Shown here: piece after piece, positions 1 to 5,394 of the stretch
Layout of the letters: every line of letters starts with the position of its first letter
How positions within the stretch are numbered: position 1 is the stretch's first letter
Origin: Oscillospiraceae bacterium
GTDB taxonomy: Bacteria > Bacillota_A > Clostridia > Saccharofermentanales > Saccharofermentanaceae
Direction: 5' to 3'
DNA length: 6,168 nt
NCBI GenBank assembly: GCA_902791885.1
Contig: CADAXO010000164.1
Coordinates: forward strand, 793-6,960
Position numbers and translations under genes: made by a program
Notes under the pieces: generated by a model
What the model was told of the DNA's origin: nothing
Seen by the model: only the letters and a program-made list of their open reading frames with translations
The model's database searches: none

Positions 1-227
1 TTGAAGAAGCGCTTGAACCTGCCGCCCTCGAGCATCTGATAAGCGGTTACCTCGTAGTTGTATGCAAGGTAACGCACGGCTTCGTCGAGCGTGGATGCAG
101 TCGTACCGGAAGTCTCGTCTGCGAACGACAGCGGTATCTTATCTGCCCCGCTCTCCTTGATGTTCGCGCGGATCTCTTCCATTATCTTTGTTACGTCAAT
201 TCCGTTCGCGGCAGCATTATCAGCCAT
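1..227 (-). CDS. N-terminus of a polysaccharide-cluster enzyme, probably methyltransferase or glycosyltransferase (partial)
   Basis: The first 75 codons of a gene whose 3' end lies outside the window; the track of known starts misses it because it is truncated. The start is the ATG at 227-225, which overlaps the end of the wzt reading frame by 8 bp, so translation is probably coupled to wzt. The visible part begins MADNAAANGIDVTKIMEEIR and goes on to a KESGADKIPLSF stretch and an AVRYLAYNYEVTAYQMLEGG stretch. From memory, this arrangement (a short DVxKIMEEIR helix, a variable linker, then an NYxVxAY segment) is found at the N-terminus of methyltransferases and glycosyltransferases encoded next to Wzm/Wzt in Clostridia. 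The catalytic domain is not in the window, so the reaction cannot be fixed. Its position after a Wzt with a C-terminal recognition domain would suit a chain-modifying or chain-capping enzyme, but that is inference. No Shine-Dalgarno at normal spacing is seen; an AAGGGA lies somewhat far upstream. Confidence 0.72.
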   Translation of the reverse strand, partial: MADNAAANGIDVTKIMEEIRANIKESGADKIPLSFADETSGTTASTLDEAVRYLAYNYEVTAYQMLEGGRFKRFF

Positions 228-1542
228 TCTCGTCATGTCCCTTCACGTTATAGTCCCAGTCGTGCTCCATAAAGAAGCCACCGACATCGCTTGTCTGCCT
301 GTAAGTATCGATCTTCAGCGCGTCCTTCCAGTAGTCGACCGGCACGCCGTCTCCGTACTCGATCGAGAAGCTTACCGTGTACTGGTCGGGCATCAGCGGG
401 ATCTTGCGCATAATGATCGTGAACTCGCCGTCCTCGTCTATATCGAAGTTCGGCTTGCCGTCGATACGCGTGTTCGTGCCGTAAAGATTCTCGCCCGAAT
501 TTCTGAAGAAACCGATGCCGAACACAGCGTCCTTGATGGGCTTCTCCACATGGTAGTGCACCTTGAAGTAGACATCGGTACCCACCTCGAAAAGCCTTTT
601 CCCGACACCGTCAGGACCGCTTGCAGTAATGCTCGTGATCTTGACTTCGCCTGAACCCCAGCGGTACTGTCCGCCGTTAGCTTCGACAGCAGCCTGCTGC
701 TCGGGGATCATGGAAAGCTTCAGGTTCTCCTTATAGCGTCTCTCCTGCATATAAGCCACATACTCGGGCGGGATATCTAAGTCCTTGCCGCCTGCGGCCT
801 TGCGCTGTTCGTTCATGAACTCGAGGTACTCGGAATGAACCGCGAGAGGCGTTCCGTCAGCTCTGATGACGCCCTCGTTGATCCAGATGGATCTGTCGCA
901 GATGTTCTCAATCTGGGACAAAGAGTGCGAAACGATAACGATCGTCGTACCCTTCTCCTTGATCTCCTGCAGCTTACTGAAGCACTTCGCCTGGAAGTTC
1001 GCATCACCTACTGCGAGGATCTCGTCGATAAGAAGCACGTCTGCGTCAACGTTGATCGCGACTGAGAAAGCAAGTCTCATATACATTCCGGAAGAATATG
1101 TTCTTACGGGGTTATCGATGAAGCCCGCAAGTTCGGAGAAGTCGATTATGGTCTGTAATCTTGCTTCGATCTCTTCCTTCGTAAGGCCGAAGATGGAAGC
1201 ATTGATATAGATGTTCTCGCGGCCGGACATGTCGGGATGGAAACCCGCGCCGAGCTCAAGAAGCGAGGAAACACGGCCCTTGATATCGACTGAGCCGCCG
1301 TCCGGGTAAAGGATACCCGAGATGAGCTTCAATAAAGTCGACTTGCCGCAGCCGTTGTGGCCGATAAGGCCTACAGCCTCGCCCTTTTTGATATCAAAGG
1401 AAACGTCATTAAGGACCGTTCTGACCTCATGCTTATTGCGGTTACGGAAAAGGATGACTTCCTTCAAAGAACGGCCCTTATCGTAATAGACCTTGAACTT
1501 CTTGGTAAGATTCGAGACGCGGATAGCTACTTCATCTGCCAT
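220..1542 (-). CDS. wzt: Polysaccharide ABC exporter ATP-binding protein Wzt, with C-terminal carbohydrate-recognition domain
   Basis: Cytoplasmic ATPase of a two-component exporter that moves a finished, lipid-linked polysaccharide across the membrane with Wzm. At 440 residues it is much longer than a bare nucleotide-binding domain. Residues 1-240 hold the ATPase: Walker A GHNGCGKST at 61-69, the SSLLELGAGFHP segment typical of Wzt/TagH at 92-103, signature motif SSGM at 150-153, Walker B VLLIDE at 169-174 followed by ILAVGD, and the switch histidine in SHS at 205-207. Residues 241-292 are a charged linker. Residues 293-430 look like the Wzt C-terminal beta-sandwich (RWGSGEVKITSI, YFKVHYHVEKP, VFGIGFFRNSG), which binds the exported glycan in studied homologues. 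The start is the ATG at 1542, not the in-frame ATG at 1602: it has GGAGGA 8 nt upstream, lies 1 bp after the wzm stop, and gives the normal family N-terminus. The Walker A loop has Cys where Ala or Ser is usual. Confidence 0.95.
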   Translation of the reverse strand: MADEVAIRVSNLTKKFKVYYDKGRSLKEVILFRNRNKHEVRTVLNDVSFDIKKGEAVGLIGHNGCGKSTLLKLISGILYPDGGSVDIKGRVSSLLELGAGFHPDMSGRENIYINASIFGLTKEEIEARLQTIIDFSELAGFIDNPVRTYSSGMYMRLAFSVAINVDADVLLIDEILAVGDANFQAKCFSKLQEIKEKGTTIVIVSHSLSQIENICDRSIWINEGVIRADGTPLAVHSEYLEFMNEQRKAAGGKDLDIPPEYVAYMQERRYKENLKLSMIPEQQAAVEANGGQYRWGSGEVKITSITASGPDGVGKRLFEVGTDVYFKVHYHVEKPIKDAVFGIGFFRNSGENLYGTNTRIDGKPNFDIDEDGEFTIIMRKIPLMPDQYTVSFSIEYGDGVPVDYWKDALKIDTYRQTSDVGGFFMEHDWDYNVKGHDENG

Positions 1543-1543
1543 A

Positions 1544-2320
1544 TTACAGTTCCTCCGCGAATCGTCTCTGCAGTCTGCCGAAGATAAGGATGCCGAGGAC
1601 AACAGTCACAAGGCCGATCAGCACTGCAAGCAAAAGTGTTCTGAGATCAGGCGTTCTGCCCCAGTAAAGGACATCACGGTATGCATTGACTATAGGAGTG
1701 ACCGGATTAAGGCGGTAGATCGGCAGATATTCAGCCGGCACCATCTCTTCCGGATAACAGATAGGAGTCGCATAAAGCCAGGCCATCGCGATGATCGCGA
1801 GGATGTGCTCTAGGTCGCGGAAATAGACAGTCAGCGATGAACTGATCAATGCGATTCCGAGAGCCATCAGATACTCGACGAGCATAATGACCGGAAGACA
1901 TAATATTCCGCCGATCGTGGGTCTTACGCCCGATATGACCGAGACGAGTATAACGACTATGAATGACAGGATCATATTCACGAACTGTGAAGTTACGAAT
2001 GATATCGGGATTATCTCACGCGGGAATCTGATCTTCTTGATAAGGTCCTTCTGCGCGATTATGCAGGTCGAACCGCCGGTGATGGCAGCCGAGAAGAACA
2101 GCCATGGGATCAGTCCGACGAACAGATAAAGATAGAACTTCTCGACTCCCGCCTTCATGATTATCGAGAAGACCATGTTATATACGAGAAGCTGCAGCAA
2201 AGGATTTACGAATGTCCACATAAAGCCCAGAACCGAGCCCTTGTATTTGCCTCGAAGATCTCTCTTAACAAGGCTTCTTATCATCAGACGATATTCGTAT
2301 ATTTCCTTAAGCTTGTTCAT
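1544..2320 (-). CDS. wzm: Polysaccharide ABC exporter permease Wzm (ABC-2 type)
   Basis: Integral membrane subunit that forms the channel for export of an undecaprenyl-linked or other lipid-linked polysaccharide; its partner is the ATPase encoded immediately downstream. At 258 residues it is of normal family length and complete. The amphipathic N-terminal region leads into RDLRGKYKGSVLGFMW (20-35), a hallmark of the Wzm/TagG/RfbA permeases. Hydrophobic segments lie at about 31-55, 62-82, 108-132, 138-163, 172-190 and 228-248, giving six membrane spans. Further family landmarks are FRDLEHIL (167-174), ATPICYP (184-190) and NPVTPIVNAYRD (205-216). The ATG at 2320 overlaps the 3' end of rmd by 14 bp, and no good Shine-Dalgarno precedes it, so coupled translation is likely. 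The stop lies one base before the wzt start, and the wzt ribosome binding site sits inside the last wzm codons. Teichoic-acid-type substrates (TagG) cannot be excluded from this protein alone, but the neighbours favour a D-rhamnose glycan. Confidence 0.95.
   Translation of the reverse strand: MNKLKEIYEYRLMIRSLVKRDLRGKYKGSVLGFMWTFVNPLLQLLVYNMVFSIIMKAGVEKFYLYLFVGLIPWLFFSAAITGGSTCIIAQKDLIKKIRFPREIIPISFVTSQFVNMILSFIVVILVSVISGVRPTIGGILCLPVIMLVEYLMALGIALISSSLTVYFRDLEHILAIIAMAWLYATPICYPEEMVPAEYLPIYRLNPVTPIVNAYRDVLYWGRTPDLRTLLLAVLIGLVTVVLGILIFGRLQRRFAEEL
1551..1556 (-). promoter_or_regulatory. Shine-Dalgarno of wzt
   Basis: GGAGGA on the minus strand, 8 nt before the ATG at 1542 and inside the last codons of wzm. 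It fixes the wzt start and argues against the in-frame ATG 60 bp upstream, which would add 20 residues unlike the family. Confidence 0.85.
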
Positions 2321-3236
2321 TCTTAAGATAGTACTCGTACATTTCCTTTAAAGTATCGAAAATAGAATACTCCGGCTCCCAGCCGAGCTTCTCCTTGATC
2401 AGCGAATTATCGCACTGGACGATAGGTGTATCGATCGGACGGTATCTTTCCTGATCGACAACGACCTTAACATCAACCGTGCAGAGGCTGACGATGTAAT
2501 TAAGCATCTCATCAAGGCCGTGAGCCTCGCCGCTTCCGACGTTGAAGATGACTCTGTCGTCGTCGCTCTCAAGGATCATTCTGTATGCACGTGCGATGTC
2601 TCTAACGTCAGAGAAATCGCGCTTCGCGGTAAGATTGCCGACACGGATCTCACCCGGCTCGCCTGCAAGCTCAAGGCCTGCCGCCTGCTTACAGAACGAA
2701 GGCAGTACGAACGAATCCTTCTGGCCGATGCCCGTGTGATTAAAAGGTCTTACATAATGGATCTTCAGGCCGAATCTTTGACGGTAGCACTCTACGAACT
2801 GCTCCTGTGCAACCTTCGAGATACCGTAAGGATTGTTGGCACTTATGGGATCGTTCTCGTTGATGCTGCCTTCCTTCGCGCAGTATTCTTCGGAAGATCC
2901 GATGAATAAGATCTTCGCTGTGCGCGCATGCTTTCCTGCAGCTTCGAGGATATTAAGGGCACCGACAACGTTGACCTGCATCGTCGTCTGCGGGATCTTC
3001 CATGAAGCGCCTACAGATGAGATGGCAGCGAGATTGATGATCGCGTCGGGATTAACCTTCTCTACAACAGAAGCCACGAACCCGGCATCGAGAAGATCGC
3101 CTTCGTAGTAATCCACGTTGGGATTAGAACATAAAGGTACTATATCGCTTCCCGCGACCTCATAACCGTGGGCCATAAGTTCATCAGTAAGATATTTACC
3201 GACGAAGCCTCCGATACCGAATATAAGAGCTTTCAT
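2307..3236 (-). CDS. rmd: GDP-4-dehydro-6-deoxy-D-mannose reductase (GDP-D-rhamnose synthesis)
   Basis: Cytoplasmic short-chain dehydrogenase/reductase that uses NAD(P)H to reduce the 4-keto group of GDP-4-keto-6-deoxy-D-mannose, the Gmd product, to GDP-D-rhamnose. The protein is complete at 309 residues, the usual length. The N-terminal Rossmann glycine motif is GIGGFVG at 7-13. D49 and NLAAISS (68-74) follow in the usual order. The catalytic residues are Ser114 or Ser115 in GSSEEY, with Tyr137 and Lys141 in YGISK. RPFNHTGIGQ (163-172) and RDFSDVRDIARAY (206-218) are diagnostic of Rmd-type proteins and related GDP-sugar reductases. The ATG shares one base with the reconstructed gmd stop (TGATG), and the 3' end overlaps wzm by 14 bp. 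The stereochemistry of the reduction cannot be read from sequence, so a GDP-6-deoxy-D-talose synthase is a less likely alternative; a GDP-L-fucose synthase is unlikely because the RPFNHTG signature fits Rmd better. Confidence 0.92.
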   Translation of the reverse strand: MKALIFGIGGFVGKYLTDELMAHGYEVAGSDIVPLCSNPNVDYYEGDLLDAGFVASVVEKVNPDAIINLAAISSVGASWKIPQTTMQVNVVGALNILEAAGKHARTAKILFIGSSEEYCAKEGSINENDPISANNPYGISKVAQEQFVECYRQRFGLKIHYVRPFNHTGIGQKDSFVLPSFCKQAAGLELAGEPGEIRVGNLTAKRDFSDVRDIARAYRMILESDDDRVIFNVGSGEAHGLDEMLNYIVSLCTVDVKVVVDQERYRPIDTPIVQCDNSLIKEKLGWEPEYSIFDTLKEMYEYYLKNEQA

Positions 3237-4228
3237 CAGGAGATTCCGGCTTCCTTCTTAGCGAGCTTCAGATCGTGCTCAGCCATGATCTTAACGAGCT
3301 CCTCATAAGATGTTGTCTGAGGATTCCAGCCGAGCTTTGTCTTAGCCTTTGTAGGATCGCCCCAGAGGTTAACAACGTCTGTAGGTCTGAACCACTGAGG
3401 GTTACCGTCTTCTTGTCATAACCCTTCTCATCAAGACCCTCGCCCTTCCACTCAAGCTCGATGCCGTTGTTGGCGAAAGCAAGTGTAGTAAACTCACGTA
3501 CTGTGTGCTGAACACCTGTAGCGATTACATAATCGTCAGGCTCGTCCTGCTGGAGGATAAGCCACATGCACTCTACATAGTCCTTAGCGTAACCCCAGTC
3601 ACGGAGTGAATCGAGGTTGCCGAGCTCCAAGTGGTCCTGAAGACCTACTGCGATACGGCCTGCGGCTCTTGTGATCTTTCTTGTAACGAATGTCTCGCCT
3701 CTTCTTTCAGACTCGTGGTTGAAGAGGATACCGTTGGCACAGAACATTCCGTATGCCTCTCTGTATTCCTTCATCATCCAGAAGCCGTACTGCTTGGCAA
3801 CAGCATAAGGTGAGAAAGGATGGAAAGGTGTGTTCTCGTTCTGAGGGCACTCCTCTACCTTTCCGTAAAGCTCTGAAGTAGAAGCCTGATAAATTCTTGT
3901 CTTCTTCTCAAGGCCCATGATGTGAACTGCCTCGAGGACGCGGAGAACGCCGATAGCGTCAACTTCGCCTGTATATTCAGCAGCTTCGAAGCTTACGCCT
4001 ACGTGAGACTGAGCTGCGAGGTTATAGATCTCATCGGGCTCGATGTCCTTAACTGCTCTTAAGATACTTGATGAATCGATTAGCATCGATGAGATGCTGG
4101 ATTCTCTCGGTTGTTACTACGGAAGCTCTTCTGATGAGACCGTGTACTTCATAACCCTTCTCGAGCAGGAATTCTGCAAGATAAGATCCGTCCTGACCTG
4201 TGATACCTGTGATTAAAGCTTTCTTCAT
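3236..4228 (-). pseudogene. gmd: GDP-mannose 4,6-dehydratase, disrupted by two frame breaks
   Basis: The gmd gene, whose product converts GDP-D-mannose to GDP-4-keto-6-deoxy-D-mannose, is present in three pieces. Piece A starts at the ATG at 4228 after a strong Shine-Dalgarno, carries the NADP motif GITGQDG (residues 8-14) and [16 protein letters not shown], and as written ends at a TAA (4051-4049) after 59 codons. Piece B (about 4077-3406, 224 codons) carries [20 protein letters not shown] (about 3882-3862), the catalytic YAVAK (3807-3793), [16 protein letters not shown] and [13 protein letters not shown]. Piece C (3403-3236) carries [20 protein letters not shown] and [14 protein letters not shown], and ends TGA overlapping the rmd ATG. 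The pieces sum to about 329 codons against a family length near 350. Missing are about 15 residues between A and B, including the YGDL segment, and about 6 between B and C. As written no working enzyme is made; an assembly error is a serious alternative to a true pseudogene. Gene identity is near certain. Confidence 0.93.
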
Positions 4229-4235
4229 CTTTTGA

Positions 4236-4244
4236 CCCTCTCCT
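4236..4244 (-). promoter_or_regulatory. Shine-Dalgarno of gmd
   Basis: AGGAGAGGG on the minus strand, 7 nt before the ATG at 4228. It is one of the two strongest ribosome binding sites in the window and sits in the only real intergenic gap. It fixes the gmd start ahead of the frame break, showing that an ATG at 4086 is not the true start. Confidence 0.85.
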
Positions 4245-4270
4245 ATAGGAAATCGTTTCTTAACTTATGG

Positions 4271-4279
4271 ATTATACCA
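4271..4279 (-). promoter_or_regulatory. Candidate extended -10 promoter for gmd-rmd-wzm-wzt
   Basis: TGGTATAAT on the minus strand is a perfect extended -10 (TGnTATAAT). It overlaps the last codons and stop of the glycosyltransferase, with an AT-rich stretch just upstream. Transcription would start near 4260, leaving a leader of about 30 nt with the gmd Shine-Dalgarno. No good -35 hexamer is seen at 17 bp, which extended -10 promoters can do without. It sits ahead of the only non-overlapping gene junction. This is a motif match only. Confidence 0.45.
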
Positions 4280-5394
4280 TATTTATATATTTAATAGCAC
4301 TTCGTGCGGCTTGGGCCGTTCTCTCCCACGTATAAGACCTCGCGTGGGCGATAAGTTCTTCCCTGCGCGCCGTCGAAAAGCTTTCTTCCAGCTTTCCTTC
4401 CATTGCTTCAGCCCAGGCTTTAACATCCTTTATGCCGATCATGGGCACAAGGCCTGCGGAGATCTCGATAAGGCTGGAGCTTTCGGACACGATGCAGTCC
4501 GTTCCGCACGCCATCGCCTCAGTAACAGGCATTCCGAAGCCCTCGTAAAGGCTCGGCGGCATTTCGAAGAAGATCGCGCTTCTCCTCGTTACTTATGTAG
4601 CCGGTTCTCACGATGCGGTCATTCGCGGGGCAGCGCTCTATAACATCAAGCGTCGCCTCAGGCTGCCAGCCGAGGCCTCCTGCAAGAACAAGCTTAACTT
4701 CAGGGTGCTTCCCGCTTATAAGCCCGAAAGCCTCCACGATCGTGGAGATGTTCTTACGGGGCTCAAGTGTTCCCACATAAAGTATGTAGCGCCCGAGGTT
4801 GAACTTCTTCGCGATATCCGTAGTAAAGCCCTCGCCCGGCGTGTAGAACTCGGTGTCGACGCCGCAGGGACCTACGAAGATCTTCTCCTCCGGAACTTTA
4901 AGGACATCCATGATCTCGCTTTTGGAGAACTCGGAGATGGTAAGGACCGAAGATGCGCGCGCCGCGGAATCTCTGAGGTGTCCCTGAAGAAGCCTTCTGT
5001 TACGGCCCTGCATAGTCTCGGGGAACCTTTCCGATACCAGATCGTAGATCGTGATCATGTTCTTCCCCTTAAGGCCGCCGGGCGTTAAGTAGTTGAAGAA
5101 CACCGTGGTATCGGCCTTCGAATGCGTAAGATTGCCGTATGGCATGATCTTTCCCAGATTCCCCATGCGGATATAAACAGAAAGCGGGAGCGACCTCACG
5201 ATATGGAGGTCGTACCCGCTTAAATTCATGTTGAGATTCTCTTCAAGAATGGTCTTCGCGCCGTTTCTTCCGAGAAAATCGAATGCGTGAAGCTCAGAGG
5301 CTTCATCTATCAGCCTTCTCGCGACCTCAAGGGTGTAGTTTCCTATACCGGTAAGACCCCTTACCGCGATCGGCTGAAGATTATAGGCAAGCAT
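4272..5394 (-). pseudogene. GT4-family glycosyltransferase, disrupted by one frame break
   Basis: A retaining glycosyltransferase of the GT-B fold (family GT4), expected to add a hexose (perhaps D-rhamnose or mannose from a GDP-sugar) to the lipid-linked chain at the inner membrane face. The upstream piece runs from the ATG at 5394, with the N-terminal loop GLTGIGNYTLEVAR (residues 13-26), an acceptor domain to about 180, and the donor-domain start YILYVGTLEPRKN (203-215), keeping family register to about residue 279 (RNA, 4558). The downstream piece resumes as [18 protein letters not shown], which contains the EX7E motif, and ends at TAA 4274-4272. Together about 373 codons, near the family norm of 370-380. 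Between them the short hydrophobic strand normally found before PSLYEGFG (a segment of the FVF type) is missing. As written translation enters a nonsense tail of 12 residues and loses the EX7E residues. The ATG overlaps the mutase stop by one base (TAATG), without a clear Shine-Dalgarno. Confidence 0.88.
5171..5221 (-). other. Strong intragenic stem-loop followed by a U-rich tract
   Basis: Within the glycosyltransferase, the minus strand reads AAGCGGG (5221-5215), a 2-nt mismatch, CGACCTC (5212-5206 opposite 5191-5197), an 8-nt loop, GAGGTCG, a 2-nt mismatch, then CCCGCTT (5188-5182). This gives 14 pairs with one 2x2 internal loop. The transcript continues with a U-rich run of about 11 nt (TCTGTTTATAT). 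The layout is like an intrinsic terminator or attenuator but lies inside a coding region, where ribosomes would normally melt it. Function is not shown. Confidence 0.4.

Noticed and set aside
91..654. Plus-strand open frame of 187 codons, and other plus-strand frames through the window
   Set aside because: They lie opposite clear, motif-bearing minus-strand genes (wzt, wzm, rmd, gmd, glycosyltransferase, mutase), have no recognisable motifs and no good ribosome binding sites.
1098..1111. 14-bp repeat ATGTTCTTACGGGG, also at 4748-4761
   Set aside because: The copies lie in unrelated coding contexts in different frames (PVRT in wzt, PRKN in the glycosyltransferase), with no further match on either side; best explained by chance.
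1543..1602. Upstream in-frame ATG of wzt at 1602, adding 20 residues
   Set aside because: The extra residues are the wzm 3' end read in another frame and do not resemble the family. The ATG at 1542 has GGAGGA at ideal spacing.
3268..4086. A self-contained 272-residue dehydratase starting at the ATG at 4086
   Set aside because: It lacks the NADP-binding N-terminus, which is present just upstream in another frame with its own strong Shine-Dalgarno, and its last 40 or so residues are out of frame with the family C-terminus.
4297..4307. Small palindrome GCAC-TTC-GTGC near the end of the glycosyltransferase as a terminator
   Set aside because: Only four base pairs and no U run after it on the transcribed strand; it lies within coding sequence.
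4272..4562. A separate small gene of 96 codons beginning at 4562
   Set aside because: Its sequence is the C-terminal end of a GT4 glycosyltransferase, starting in the middle of the PSLYEGFG motif; it has no ribosome binding site and continues the upstream piece.
3400..4566. Programmed ribosomal frameshifting as the cause of the three frame breaks
   Set aside because: No slippery run such as A-AAA-AAG occurs at the junctions, and conserved residues are missing at each, which frameshifting would not explain.
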